A DNA stretch of 64,000 nt from Parasalinivibrio latis. Lineage in GTDB: Bacteria; Pseudomonadota; Gammaproteobacteria; Enterobacterales; Vibrionaceae. Both the position numbers and the translations under genes were made by a program. This document shows positions 28,290 through 37,664 of this stretch, piece by piece. The notes below the pieces were generated by a model. That model ran no database searches and was not told the origin of the DNA. It saw only the letters and a program-made list of their open reading frames with translations. Where the stretch lies: NCBI RefSeq assembly GCF_036825535.1, contig NZ_CP098812.1, forward strand, positions 3,717,056 to 3,781,055, given 5' to 3'. The first letter of the stretch is position 1, and each line of letters opens with the position of its first letter.

Positions 28290-29282
28290 GTGAACCAAAC
28301 CGAGCGCGCCTTTTCTTTTGATACCCTCACTCCTGACCTGATGCTTGATGCACTGGCTGGTATTGGCATTTACCCGGAATCCGGCCTGCTGGCACTCAAC
28401 AGCTACGAAAACCGGGTCTACCAGTTCGTGAATGAAGACAAGAAGCGGTTTGTGGTCAAGTTCTACCGGCCGGAGCGTTGGACTAACGAACAAATCCAGG
28501 AAGAGCATGATTTTGCAGCTGAACTGGAGCAAGCGGAAATCCCGGTAGCCGTACCGACAATGCATGAAGGCCAAACCCTGCATCACCACCAGGGATACAG
28601 GTTCGCCCTGTTCCCAAGCCTTGGCGGTCGCCAGTTTGAAGTGGACAACTGGGAACAGCTTGAATGGGTCGGGCGCTACCTTGGCCGAATCCACCAGGTA
28701 GGCAGCAAGTCAGCGTTTGCCCACCGGCCAACCATGGGTCTGGATGAATACCTTTACCAGCCGCGGGACGTACTTCAACAAAGCAACATGATTCCAGCAC
28801 ACCTGGAAGCTGCCTTCTTTCCTGATCTTGATCGGCTGATCGCCCACCTTGAGGCCTTATGGCCACAAAAGCTCAACAACATCCGCCTTCATGGCGATGT
28901 TCATCCGGGCAATATCCTGTGGCGGGACGGCCCGCTGTTTGTCGATCTCGATGATGCCCGCAACGGGCCAGCCGTGCAGGATTTATGGATGATGCTCAAT
29001 GGTGACCGTGCAGATAAACTTGCCCAGCTCGACACAATATTGGAAGCTTACGGGGAATTTGCGAACTTCGACGCAAATCAGCTGCAACTTATTGAGCCGT
29101 TGCGCGGTCTTAGAATGGTGCACTACATGGCTTGGCTGGCTAAACGCTGGCAAGATCCGGCATTTCCACGTGCATTCCCATGGTTTGCCGATGCAAAATA
29201 CTGGGAAAATCAGGTTCTGGCGTTCAAAGAGCAACTTGCAGCGCTCGAAGAGCCACCACTGCAGCTGATGCCACAGTGGTAA
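28290..29282 (+). CDS. srkA: Stress response kinase SrkA (YihE/RdoA)
   Basis: A 330-residue Ser/Thr protein kinase with the aminoglycoside-phosphotransferase fold, implicated in survival of oxidative and envelope stress through the Cpx network. Visible motifs are LNSYENRVYQF and FVVKFYRPERW (ATP-binding lysine), LHGDVHPGNILW (catalytic loop Asp and Asn) and FVDLDDARNGPAVQDLW (metal site). I start it at the GTG at 28290, which has TTGGAG nine bases upstream and begins VNQTERAFSFDTL like the E. coli N-terminus. The TTG at 28272 is less likely. It precedes dsbA as in E. coli. Confidence 0.93.
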   Translation: MNQTERAFSFDTLTPDLMLDALAGIGIYPESGLLALNSYENRVYQFVNEDKKRFVVKFYRPERWTNEQIQEEHDFAAELEQAEIPVAVPTMHEGQTLHHHQGYRFALFPSLGGRQFEVDNWEQLEWVGRYLGRIHQVGSKSAFAHRPTMGLDEYLYQPRDVLQQSNMIPAHLEAAFFPDLDRLIAHLEALWPQKLNNIRLHGDVHPGNILWRDGPLFVDLDDARNGPAVQDLWMMLNGDRADKLAQLDTILEAYGEFANFDANQLQLIEPLRGLRMVHYMAWLAKRWQDPAFPRAFPWFADAKYWENQVLAFKEQLAALEEPPLQLMPQW

Positions 29283-29335
29283 CAGTTTCGTACGATGTCA
29301 GCCCAATACAGACAGAAAAAGGGAGAATACAAATA

Positions 29336-29941
29336 ATGCTGAAGAAATTGATGGTAGCTGCCAGTGCCCTGTTGCTGGCTTTTTCCGCGCAGGCTGCGCG
29401 TTTTAATGCCGGTGAGGACTATCAGGTTCTCAACCTTCCGGCGACAGAGAAACCGACAGTAACTGAGTTCTTCTCATTTTTCTGTCCTCACTGCTATCAG
29501 CAAGACCCATTTTTCCAGGCCCTGAAAAAACAGCTGCCTGAAAATGCCAAATTTGAAAAAAAGAGCGTTTCCTTTATGGGCGGTAAAATGGGCCCGGCTG
29601 TAAGCCGAGCGTACGCCACCATGGTACTGCTCGGGGTCCAGGACAAGTTGTCACCGGTAATGTTCAACCGTATCCATGTACTGAACAAAGCGCCACGCAG
29701 TGAAGCTGATATTCGCCAGATGTTTATCGACGAAGGCGTCAGTGCCGAAGAGTTTGATGGTACTTACAACAGCTTTGCCGCCAAATCCATGGCAAGCCGC
29801 TTTGACAAGGCATTCAGTGATGCCGGTCTTCAGGGCGTGCCAGCGGTGATCGTTAACGGCAAATACTACGTGACACCGAAAACCATCAAGACAGCTGAAG
29901 ATTACTTCGCACTGGTTAACTACCTGCTGACCCAAAAGTAA
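29336..29941 (+). CDS. dsbA: Periplasmic thiol:disulfide oxidoreductase DsbA
   Basis: A 201-residue periplasmic oxidase that introduces disulfides into exported proteins. The signal peptide is MLKKLMVAASALLLAFSAQA, cut after residue 20. The active site is CPHC at residues 50-53 (FFSFFCPHCYQQ) and the cis-proline loop is GVPAVIVNG near residue 169. I use the ATG at 29336; the frame is open further upstream into srkA, but the signal peptide fixes the start. It is downstream of srkA with a 53-base gap, and a symmetrical terminator follows. Confidence 0.96.
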   Translation: MLKKLMVAASALLLAFSAQAARFNAGEDYQVLNLPATEKPTVTEFFSFFCPHCYQQDPFFQALKKQLPENAKFEKKSVSFMGGKMGPAVSRAYATMVLLGVQDKLSPVMFNRIHVLNKAPRSEADIRQMFIDEGVSAEEFDGTYNSFAAKSMASRFDKAFSDAGLQGVPAVIVNGKYYVTPKTIKTAEDYFALVNYLLTQK

Positions 29942-29950
29942 GCAGGCATG

Positions 29951-29976
29951 AAAAAAGCACCGACAGGTGCTTTTTT
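29951..29976 (+). terminator. Bidirectional terminator between dsbA and yihG
   Basis: AAAAAAGCACC-GACA-GGTGCTTTTTT is a symmetric stem with A and T runs on both sides, so it can serve both dsbA and the convergent acyltransferase gene. Confidence 0.9.
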
Positions 29977-29989
29977 CTTATCCGCTGGC

Positions 29990-30868
29990 TCAAACCCGGT
30001 TTAACAGGCTGGCCAAAAGGTTATCCTTGGCTGCCCACACATCATTCAGCCATAACTGGAAACGGCGCTTGTACTGCTTGTCGTTAAAATAGTCCCCCCG
30101 AACCTGCTCATCTACCGGCAGGGTCCGGATACTCACCACAATCCTTCCCATTTTCCCGGTCAGCATATCCATAAACGGTGTCACCGTGTTGTCCGGATAG
30201 GCGATAGTGACATCGACAATTTGGTCAAACTGCTCCCCCATCACATCCAGGGTATAGGCAATTCCGCCGGACTTAGGCGGCAACAGGTGTTGGTATGGGG
30301 ATTTGGTTTTGAGGTGTTTGTCCGATGTGAAGCGGGTTCCTTCTACATAGTTGACCACGGTGGTCGGGTTATGACGGAACTTTTCACATGACTTGCGGGT
30401 GGTTTTCAGGTCTTCCCCGCGCTTTTCCGGGTTCTTGAGCAGGTATGAGCGGGAGTACCGCTTCATAAATGGCATATCCAGTGCCCAGCACGCTACTCCC
30501 AGAAACGGCACGTAAAGCAATTCCTGCTTGAGGAAAAACTTCGGCATGGGAGCCCGGTTTCTCAATACGCTGGCAAGCACCACAATATCCGCCCAGCTGA
30601 GGTGGTTACAGATCACCAGGTACCAGCTATTGCGATTCAGGCCTTCGCCACCGTCTATTTCCCAGCGAAGCCCAGGGTTGGTCAGCTCAAAGGCTTTTTG
30701 GTTGGTGGTTGCCCATCCCCACATAACCCGGTCAGCCATCCTGGAGAACAAGGGCTGCCACGCCTTGACCGGCAACAGGACCTTAAGCAGGGCCACAACA
30801 AGCACAAGCAGTGAGCCCACTGATGTGCTTAAAAAAATCGCAATTAAATTAACCGGTAACGCCAGCAC
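29990..30868 (-). CDS. yihG: Acyltransferase YihG (LPLAT/PlsC-like)
   Basis: A 292-residue protein with N-terminal hydrophobic segments (residues 1-35) and a phospholipid acyltransferase domain. The catalytic block is NHLSWAD (about 88-94) and the glycerol-phosphate site is VEGTRFT (about 175). It matches the YihG/YihA-like lysophosphatidic acid acyltransferase group. In E. coli YihG has been reported to act in fatty acyl composition of lipids alongside PlsC. It is convergent with dsbA and its upstream region is 136 bases from the comM stop. Confidence 0.88.
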   Translation of the reverse strand: MLALPVNLIAIFLSTSVGSLLVLVVALLKVLLPVKAWQPLFSRMADRVMWGWATTNQKAFELTNPGLRWEIDGGEGLNRNSWYLVICNHLSWADIVVLASVLRNRAPMPKFFLKQELLYVPFLGVACWALDMPFMKRYSRSYLLKNPEKRGEDLKTTRKSCEKFRHNPTTVVNYVEGTRFTSDKHLKTKSPYQHLLPPKSGGIAYTLDVMGEQFDQIVDVTIAYPDNTVTPFMDMLTGKMGRIVVSIRTLPVDEQVRGDYFNDKQYKRRFQLWLNDVWAAKDNLLASLLNRV

Positions 30869-31004
30869 CTTTCCACCCTGAACGCAAAAAATAAATCAGT
30901 CTTACCATTACGTGAATGTAATGTGACAGGGAGGAATAATACTGTGAAGAAATAAAAAACACCATTCATTGCAGGTGGATTCCGCAGCCCACGGCATAAT
31001 CTGC

Positions 31005-32537
31005 TTAACTGGCCTGCGCCGTAAGCTGCTTCATCAGCCTGTCCATAGCCCGGTACCCCAGCGCCTCAGCCAGGTGACGCCGGGTAATGTCCGGCTCGCC
31101 GTTAAGATCTGCCAGGGTGCGCGATACCTTGATAATGCGGTGGTAAGCCCGGATTGAAAGCCCAAGACGGTGAAGTGCCGTTTCCAGAAATTCCGCGTCA
31201 TCCCTGGCAAGCGGGCAGTAACGTTCAATCTCCCTGCCGGCAAGCAACGCGTTGATTTTCCCGCTTCGAGACAACATTCGTTCCCTTGCCTTGTGGACCC
31301 TCGCCCTGACTTCATCGGTACTCTCTCCCCGCTCCCCGCCTTTGGCCAGGGTTCCCTGTGGCAGTGACGGGATTTCAATGGAAAGGTCAAAACGGTCCAG
31401 GAGCGGGCCGGATAACCGGCTCAGGTAGCGGAGGATCACCTGGGGGGAAACCCTGGCCTGATTCCCCTCATAGTAACCGGTCGGGCTTGGGTTCAGCGCC
31501 CCAACCAGCTGGAAACGAGCCGGGAACTGGGTTTTGCTCGCGGCACGGGAAATAATGATTTCACCGGATTCAAGCGGCTCACGCATGGCATCCAGCACTT
31601 TCCTCTCAAACTCCGGCATCTCATCAAGGAACAGAACTCCATTGTGTGCCAGGGAGATCTCCCCCGGTCTCGGGTTACTGCCCCCGCCCACCAGCGCCGC
31701 CATCGAGCTGGAATGGTGAGGCGCCCGGAAGGGCCTCTTGCGCCAGTTTCCTTCATGGAGCGGCTGCTGGGTCAGGGAAGTTACCGCCGCAGTTTCCAGT
31801 GCCTCGTCATTGTTCATGTCCGGCAGCAGGTCACACATCCTGGAGGCCAGCATGGTTTTCCCGGTACCCGGAGGGCCAAGGAATAGCAGGTTGTGCCCAC
31901 CGGCTGCGGCAATCTCCAGCGCCCGTTTTCCCTGCTGCTGGCCGATAATATCCCGCATACAGCGTATTGACGGCTGGCGTTCCGGCTCCGGTTCAGTTTC
32001 ATCCAGCCCAAGGGAAAGCTGCCCGCACAGGTAGCGGCAAACACCGGTCAGGTCGGGTGCAGATTTATGCAAATCCCTGCCAACCAGTGCCGCCTGGTTG
32101 GCATTATCAACAGGAACCACCAGGCAACGCTCCTCCCTGCTCGCAGCCAGTGCTGCAGGAAGCGCCCCCTTGACCCCGCGAAGCTGGCCGGACAACGCCA
32201 GTTCCCCGAGAAATTCATGATTTTTCAGCTTCTCTTCCGGAATTTGCCCTGAAGCAGCCAAAATTCCCAGCGCGATAGGCAGGTCAAACCGGCCTCCCTC
32301 TTTTGGCAAGTCTGCCGGTGCCAGATTTACCGTTATCCGGCGGGAAGGAAATTCAAATCCCCCGTTGACGATAGCACTACGCACCCGGTCCCTGGACTCT
32401 TTTACTGTGGTTTCCGCCAGCCCCACCAGGTTGAACCCCGGCAACCCGTTACTGATATGGACTTCTACCGTCACCTCCGGCGCATCCACGCCCACACTGG
32501 CCCGGCTGTGTACAATTGCTAAATTCATCCCTGACAC
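31005..32537 (-). CDS. comM: Competence-related AAA+ helicase ComM (YifB)
   Basis: A 510-residue magnesium-chelatase-like AAA+ ATPase. In Vibrio and Haemophilus ComM is a hexameric helicase that promotes branch migration of integrated transforming DNA. The N-terminal ChlI-type domain (residues 1-170) is followed by the AAA+ core with Walker A GPPGTGKTML (near 220), Walker B GVLFLDEMPEF (near 305) and a C-terminal lid domain. It is divergent from the ilv operon and, with dprA at 14.9 kb, supports natural competence. Confidence 0.95.
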   Translation of the reverse strand: MSGMNLAIVHSRASVGVDAPEVTVEVHISNGLPGFNLVGLAETTVKESRDRVRSAIVNGGFEFPSRRITVNLAPADLPKEGGRFDLPIALGILAASGQIPEEKLKNHEFLGELALSGQLRGVKGALPAALAASREERCLVVPVDNANQAALVGRDLHKSAPDLTGVCRYLCGQLSLGLDETEPEPERQPSIRCMRDIIGQQQGKRALEIAAAGGHNLLFLGPPGTGKTMLASRMCDLLPDMNNDEALETAAVTSLTQQPLHEGNWRKRPFRAPHHSSSMAALVGGGSNPRPGEISLAHNGVLFLDEMPEFERKVLDAMREPLESGEIIISRAASKTQFPARFQLVGALNPSPTGYYEGNQARVSPQVILRYLSRLSGPLLDRFDLSIEIPSLPQGTLAKGGERGESTDEVRARVHKARERMLSRSGKINALLAGREIERYCPLARDDAEFLETALHRLGLSIRAYHRIIKVSRTLADLNGEPDITRRHLAEALGYRAMDRLMKQLTAQAS

Positions 32538-32701
32538 CCGCTTTTGATAACCAACTCAATGAAAATTCATCAATTTGTTGTATAGATAATCGAAAACTGT
32601 GCATTTTTTCCAAGATCAGGGCGTGTTTTTACTTGTCATGCGAGCCATGTCTGTGTTACCACTAATGGCGACTAACAAATAAGCAAACACGACACAGACA
32701 A

Positions 32702-32788
32702 ATGACAATATTCGCCAAAGCACTGGTCCTAATTATTCGCATTATCGTGGTGATTATTCCGCGAGGGGCTCAGGCAGGCGAAAAATAA
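32702..32788 (+). CDS. ilvL: ilv operon leader peptide IlvL (28 residues)
   Basis: The ATG at 32702 opens a 28-codon frame: MTIFAKALVLIIRIIVVIIP then RGAQAGEK, stop at 32786-32788. Twelve of the first 19 residues are Ile, Leu or Val, in clusters, which is the hallmark of the branched-chain attenuator peptide. The E. coli leader is 32 residues with the same clustering. A strong hairpin with a T-run follows 19 bases later. Shortage of charged Ile, Leu or Val tRNAs should stall the ribosome here and allow readthrough into ilvG. Confidence 0.92.
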   Translation: MTIFAKALVLIIRIIVVIIPRGAQAGEK

Positions 32789-32807
32789 TACACAACATCG
32801 CATGCTA

Positions 32808-32839
32808 AGCCCCCGCACCGAAAGGTCCGGGGGCTTTTT
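32808..32839 (+). terminator. ilv attenuator
   Basis: AGCCCCCG ... CGGGGGCT with inner ACC-GAAA-GGT (one C-C mismatch) is followed by five T. It is placed between ilvL and ilvG like the E. coli ilv attenuator. Confidence 0.92.
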
Positions 32840-32955
32840 CATACCAACAGGTATGGCACCCAGGAAGCCAACAGGAAAGAGCAAGGAAACAGGGACATGG
32901 ATACAGGGAATCCCGATACGCCGGAAGGCAAACAGGGTACAAGCAGGAGACAGCC

Positions 32956-34605
32956 ATGACAGGAGCACAACTGGTTGTCAGCCTGCTTAGGGAACAGGGC
33001 ATCAAAACCGTTTTCGGCTACCCAGGCGGAGCCATCATGCCAATCTACGATGCCCTTTATGACGGCGGGGTCGAACACATACTCTGCCGACATGAGCAAG
33101 GGGCTGCCATGGCAGCCATAGGGTATGCCCGTTCAACCGGCGGGGTCGGTGTATGCATGGCAACATCAGGCCCCGGAGCCACCAACCTTATCACCGGGCT
33201 TGCGGATGCCATGCTGGACTCGGTCCCCCTGGTCGCCATCACCGGGCAGGTCGCCTCCCCGCTTATCGGCACAGACGCCTTCCAGGAAGTGGATGTACTT
33301 GGCATGTCCCTTTCCTGCACCAAACACAGCTACCTGGTCACCAAGAAAGAAGATCTGGCAGCAACCCTTAACGAAGCGTTTCTGGTTGCAGCAGAAGGCC
33401 GTCCAGGGCCGGTATTGGTCGACATTGCCAAAGACGTTCAGCTCGGTGAGATGGGGATGCCACTGACAGCGGTAACACCGGCAACCACCAGCATTGCCCT
33501 GGACGAAAGCCAGGTTGAAAAAGCCAATGCACTGCTCGCCAAGAGCCAGCGGCCAGTTTTATATATCGGCGGCGGCGTACAGATGGCCCGTGCAACTGAA
33601 GCGGTTCGCGCTTTTGCCAACGATTCCCAAATCCCAGCTGCCTGCACCCTGAAAGGGTTGGGTACGTTCACCGATGACTTCCCCCTCTATCTCGGTATGT
33701 TGGGAATGCACGGCACCAAGGCGGCAAACCTGATGGTTCAGGAGTGCGATCTCCTTATCGCCATCGGTGCCCGTTTCGATGACCGGGTAACCGGAAAACT
33801 CGATACCTTTGCCCCCAACGCCAGTGTCATCCACATTGATATCGATGCGGCTGAATTCAGCAAACTTCGCCATGCCAATGCCCCGGTCCGGGGGGATATC
33901 AATGACATCATGCCCCTGCTCTCCTCCCCGGCAGATATCAGTGAGTGGCAGCACAAGGTCGCTGACCTCAAATCCCTGTTTGGCTGGCGTTACGACCACC
34001 CCGGTGAGGCGATTTTTGCCCCGGCGTTGCTGAAACAACTCTCTGAGCAGATGAAAGGCTCGACTGTGGTGACAACAGATGTCGGCCAGCACCAAATGTG
34101 GGTGGCCCAACATATGATGCCGCGCCAGCCGGAAAACCTGCTGACCTCAGCCGGGCTCGGCACCATGGGCTTTGGCCTGCCGGCTGCACTGGGCGCTAAA
34201 GTCGCCCGCCCGGATGACGACGTTATCCTGGTAACCGGCGACGGCTCTTTCATGATGAACATCCAGGAGCTCGGCACCCTCAAACGACGCGGTATCCCGG
34301 TCAAGATTGTCCTGCTCGACAACCAGCGCCTCGGCATGGTGCGCCAATGGCAGTCACTGTTTTTCAGCGGCCGCTTCAGCGAAACCATTCTGGATGACAA
34401 TCCGGATTTCGTTACCCTGGCAAAGGCGTTCGACATCCCGGCCCGGACAATCACCACTAAATCAGAGATTGATGGTGCCCTTGCTGAACTGCTTTCAGCA
34501 GAGACTGCTTTCCTGTTGCATGTCGCCATTTCCGAAGAAGAAAACGTATGGCCACTGGTTCCCCCCGGTGCTGCCAACCATGAAATGCTGGAGGATAACG
34601 TATGA
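32956..34605 (+). CDS. ilvG: Acetolactate synthase isozyme II large subunit IlvG
   Basis: A 549-residue thiamine-diphosphate enzyme that condenses pyruvate with pyruvate or 2-oxobutyrate in valine, leucine and isoleucine synthesis. FGYPGGAIMPIYDAL and CRHEQGAAMAA (catalytic glutamate) are near the N-terminus. The ThDP-Mg motif GDGSFMMNIQELGTL is near residue 430. The frame is intact, unlike the frameshifted ilvG of E. coli K-12. The ilvM start overlaps its stop. AGACAGCC precedes the ATG; the site itself (GCAGGAG) is 8-12 bases upstream. Confidence 0.96.
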   Translation: MTGAQLVVSLLREQGIKTVFGYPGGAIMPIYDALYDGGVEHILCRHEQGAAMAAIGYARSTGGVGVCMATSGPGATNLITGLADAMLDSVPLVAITGQVASPLIGTDAFQEVDVLGMSLSCTKHSYLVTKKEDLAATLNEAFLVAAEGRPGPVLVDIAKDVQLGEMGMPLTAVTPATTSIALDESQVEKANALLAKSQRPVLYIGGGVQMARATEAVRAFANDSQIPAACTLKGLGTFTDDFPLYLGMLGMHGTKAANLMVQECDLLIAIGARFDDRVTGKLDTFAPNASVIHIDIDAAEFSKLRHANAPVRGDINDIMPLLSSPADISEWQHKVADLKSLFGWRYDHPGEAIFAPALLKQLSEQMKGSTVVTTDVGQHQMWVAQHMMPRQPENLLTSAGLGTMGFGLPAALGAKVARPDDDVILVTGDGSFMMNIQELGTLKRRGIPVKIVLLDNQRLGMVRQWQSLFFSGRFSETILDDNPDFVTLAKAFDIPARTITTKSEIDGALAELLSAETAFLLHVAISEEENVWPLVPPGAANHEMLEDNV

Positions 34606-34856
34606 ATACCCATACTTTAGCTATCGAGGCCAAACCCCAACCCGAACTGTTGGAGCGGGTACTTCGCGTAACACGCCACCGTGGTTTCGTGGTAAAACAG
34701 TGTGTTATGGCAAATTCAGAGGAAACATCAGGCATTACCATTGAGGTGACGGTTGAAAGCGATCGGCCTATCACCAACCTATATCACCAACTGGACAAGC
34801 TTTGGGACGTAACAAACATCAAGCTGGTAGCCAACCAGCAACAGTTACGTGCGTAG
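34602..34856 (+). CDS. ilvM: Acetolactate synthase isozyme II small subunit IlvM
   Basis: An 84-residue ACT-like regulatory subunit that activates IlvG. The sequence QPELLERVLRVTRHRGFVV matches the ACT-fold start of IlvM proteins. Its ATG overlaps the ilvG stop by four bases, as expected for subunits made in step. It lacks extra domains. Isozyme II is typically insensitive to valine, though that cannot be read from the sequence. Confidence 0.93.
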   Translation: MNTHTLAIEAKPQPELLERVLRVTRHRGFVVKQCVMANSEETSGITIEVTVESDRPITNLYHQLDKLWDVTNIKLVANQQQLRA

Positions 34857-34875
34857 TATTTAAGGAAGAATAACA

Positions 34876-35808
34876 ATGGCAAACACTGCAGAATTTATTT
34901 GGTTCAATGGAGAGCTGGTCAAGTGGCATGAAGCCAAGGTTCACGTCCTGACCCACGCCATGCATTATGGCACATCGGTTTTCGAAGGCATCCGCTGTTA
35001 CAACACCCCCAATGGCCCGGTGGTTTTCCGTCATCGTGAGCACATGCAGCGTCTCAAAGACTCAGCAAAAATCTACCGTTTCCCTATTCCTTACAATGTC
35101 GATGAGCTGATGGAGGCGTGCCGCGAAACCCTGCGAGCCAACAAGCTTGATTCTGCTTACATCCGCCCTTTGGGCTTTGTCGGCAACGTCGGGCTGGGTG
35201 TCTGCCCGCCACCTGAAACCGAAATGGAACTTATCATCGCCGCGTTTGCCTGGGGCTCTTACCTTGGCGAGGAAGCGCTGGCCAACGGCGTAGATGCGAT
35301 GATTTCAAGCTGGAACCGATCTGCACCGAATACCATTCCGACGGCGGCCAAAGCCGGCGGTAACTACCTCTCTTCTCTGCTTGTCGGTGGCGAAGCACGC
35401 CGCCATGGCTACGCAGAAGGCATTGCACTGGATGTACGCGGCTACCTTTCAGAAGGTGCGGGTGAGAACCTGTTTGTCATTAAAAATAGCGTGATTTCTA
35501 CCCCACCGGCTACCAGTGCCATCCTGCCCGGCATTACCCGGGATTCCATCATGACGCTGGCCAGAGAAGCCGGCTACGAGGTTCGTGAAGAACCCATTGC
35601 CCGTGAGGCGCTTTACCTGGCTGATGAAGTCTTTATGACCGGCACCGCAGCCGAGATTGTTCCGGTACGCAGTGTTGACCAGATAGAAGTGGGCAAAGGG
35701 AAGCGCGGCCCGATAACCGAGGAGCTGCAAAGCGCTTTCTTTGGCCTGTTTAACGGCCAGACCGAAGACAAATGGGGCTGGCTGGATCCGGTCCACGGCG
35801 AGAAGTAA
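34876..35808 (+). CDS. ilvE: Branched-chain amino acid aminotransferase IlvE
   Basis: A 310-residue class IV PLP aminotransferase that performs the last step of valine, leucine and isoleucine synthesis with glutamate. It matches the family from the start (FIWFNGELVKWHEAKVHVL), with the PLP lysine in AAKAGGNYLSS (near residue 159) and the phosphate site EGAGENLFVIKN. Length equals E. coli IlvE. It lies 19 bases after ilvM, with AAGGAAG upstream. Confidence 0.97.
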   Translation: MANTAEFIWFNGELVKWHEAKVHVLTHAMHYGTSVFEGIRCYNTPNGPVVFRHREHMQRLKDSAKIYRFPIPYNVDELMEACRETLRANKLDSAYIRPLGFVGNVGLGVCPPPETEMELIIAAFAWGSYLGEEALANGVDAMISSWNRSAPNTIPTAAKAGGNYLSSLLVGGEARRHGYAEGIALDVRGYLSEGAGENLFVIKNSVISTPPATSAILPGITRDSIMTLAREAGYEVREEPIAREALYLADEVFMTGTAAEIVPVRSVDQIEVGKGKRGPITEELQSAFFGLFNGQTEDKWGWLDPVHGEK

Positions 35809-35819
35809 GGAGACACCTG

Positions 35820-37664
35820 ATGCCAAAATACCGTTCCGCGACCTCTACAGAAGGGCGCAATATGGCCGGGGCCCGTGCCCTGTGGCGCGCTACCGGCGTT
35901 AAAGATGAAGATTTCGGTAAACCGATTATTGCCGTGGTGAACTCATTCACCCAGTTTGTTCCCGGCCACGTCCACCTCAAAGATCTGGGCCAGATGGTTG
36001 CGCGGGAAATAGAACAGGCCGGCGGCATCGCCAAAGAGTTCAACACCATTGCAGTCGATGACGGTATCGCCATGGGCCACGGCGGGATGCTTTACTCCCT
36101 GCCATCCCGTGAGCTTATCGCCGACTCTGTTGAATACATGGCCAACGCACACTGTGTGGATGCCCTGGTCTGTATTTCCAACTGTGACAAAATTACCCCG
36201 GGGATGCTGATGGCGTCCATGCGCCTCAATATTCCAACCATCTTCGTTTCCGGCGGCCCGATGGAAGCGGGTAAAACCAAGCTCTCGGATCAAATCATCA
36301 AGCTGGATCTGGTTGACGCCATGATCCAGGGTGCGGATCCGGAAGTTTCTGATGAGCAAAGTGATCAAATTGAGCGCTCTGCCTGTCCGACCTGCGGATC
36401 CTGCTCCGGCATGTTTACGGCCAACTCCATGAACTGCCTGACAGAAGCTCTGGGATTGAGCCAACCGGGAAATGGTTCGATGCTCGCAACCCATGCTGAC
36501 CGCAAAGAGCTGTTCCTTAGTGCCGGCCGCCGAATTGTCGACCTGACCAGACGCTACTATCGCGAAGATGATGAGAGTGTCCTTCCACGCAATATCGCCA
36601 GCTTCAAGGCATTTGAAAATGCCATGACACTGGATATCGCCATGGGCGGGTCTACCAATACGGTTCTCCACCTGCTGGCAGCAGCCCGTGAGGGGAAGGT
36701 GGACTTCACCATGGAAGACATTGACCGCCTCTCCCGACAGGTTCCGCACCTGTGTAAAGTTGCACCTTCCACCCCCCAGTACCATATGGAAGATGTACAC
36801 CGCGCCGGCGGGGTTGTCGGTATCCTGGGTGAGCTTGCCCGTGCAGGCCTCCTGCATACTGATGTAACCAATGTATTGGGCGGTACCCTTGCAGAGACGC
36901 TGGCACAGTACGACATCACGGTGACAGACTCAGAAGAGGTGAAAGCCTTTTTCCGTGCCGGGCCTGCGGGTATCCGCACTACGGAGGCATTCTCGCAGAA
37001 CTGCCGCTGGGACACCCTGGATGATGACCGCCAAAACGGCTGTATCCGCAGCAAGGAAAATGCCTACAGCCAGGACGGCGGACTTGCGGTACTTTCAGGT
37101 AACCTCGCCGTTGACGGATGTATCGTAAAAACAGCGGGAGTAGACGCTGAAAACCTGACCTTCCGTGGCCCGGCAATTGTATTTGAAAGCCAGGAAGATG
37201 CAGTGGACGGGATCCTTGGTGGCACCGTGAAAGCCGGTGATGTAGTGATTATCCGCTATGAAGGCCCGAAAGGCGGCCCGGGTATGCAGGAGATGCTCTA
37301 CCCGACTACCTACCTGAAATCCATGGGGCTTGGCAAAGCCTGCGCCCTTATCACCGACGGCCGCTTCTCCGGAGGCACCAGCGGTCTCTCTATCGGTCAC
37401 GTTTCCCCGGAAGCGGCCAATGGGGGAACCATCGGCCTGGTCCAGACCGGCGATATCATTGATATCGATATCCCGGCCCGCCGTATTGCACTGGAAGTCA
37501 GTGAAGATGAACTGGCTCACCGCCGTACCGATACGGACGCCAGGGGCTGGAAGCCGGTTAACCGAGAACGCCAGGTCTCTCTTGCCCTTAAAGCCTACGC
37601 CAACCTGGCTACCAGCGCAGACAAAGGCGCTGTACGTGACAGCAGCAAACTGGAGGACTACTGA
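35820..37664 (+). CDS. ilvD: Dihydroxy-acid dehydratase IlvD
   Basis: A 614-residue iron-sulfur enzyme that dehydrates dihydroxy acids to 2-keto acids in the branched-chain pathway. Cluster cysteines are seen in SNCDKITPGM (near 120) and CPTCGSCSGMFTANSMN (near 193). DGRFSGGTSGLSIGHVSPEA is the C-terminal active-site block. I use the ATG at 35820, preceded by AAGGAGAC, instead of an upstream in-frame ATG inside ilvE. The stop overlaps the ilvA start. Confidence 0.97.
   Translation: MPKYRSATSTEGRNMAGARALWRATGVKDEDFGKPIIAVVNSFTQFVPGHVHLKDLGQMVAREIEQAGGIAKEFNTIAVDDGIAMGHGGMLYSLPSRELIADSVEYMANAHCVDALVCISNCDKITPGMLMASMRLNIPTIFVSGGPMEAGKTKLSDQIIKLDLVDAMIQGADPEVSDEQSDQIERSACPTCGSCSGMFTANSMNCLTEALGLSQPGNGSMLATHADRKELFLSAGRRIVDLTRRYYREDDESVLPRNIASFKAFENAMTLDIAMGGSTNTVLHLLAAAREGKVDFTMEDIDRLSRQVPHLCKVAPSTPQYHMEDVHRAGGVVGILGELARAGLLHTDVTNVLGGTLAETLAQYDITVTDSEEVKAFFRAGPAGIRTTEAFSQNCRWDTLDDDRQNGCIRSKENAYSQDGGLAVLSGNLAVDGCIVKTAGVDAENLTFRGPAIVFESQEDAVDGILGGTVKAGDVVIIRYEGPKGGPGMQEMLYPTTYLKSMGLGKACALITDGRFSGGTSGLSIGHVSPEAANGGTIGLVQTGDIIDIDIPARRIALEVSEDELAHRRTDTDARGWKPVNRERQVSLALKAYANLATSADKGAVRDSSKLEDY

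Noticed and set aside
35943..36857. 304-residue minus-strand ORF antisense to ilvD
   Set aside because: Shadow of the ilvD codon pattern, with no family resemblance; ilvD itself is clear.
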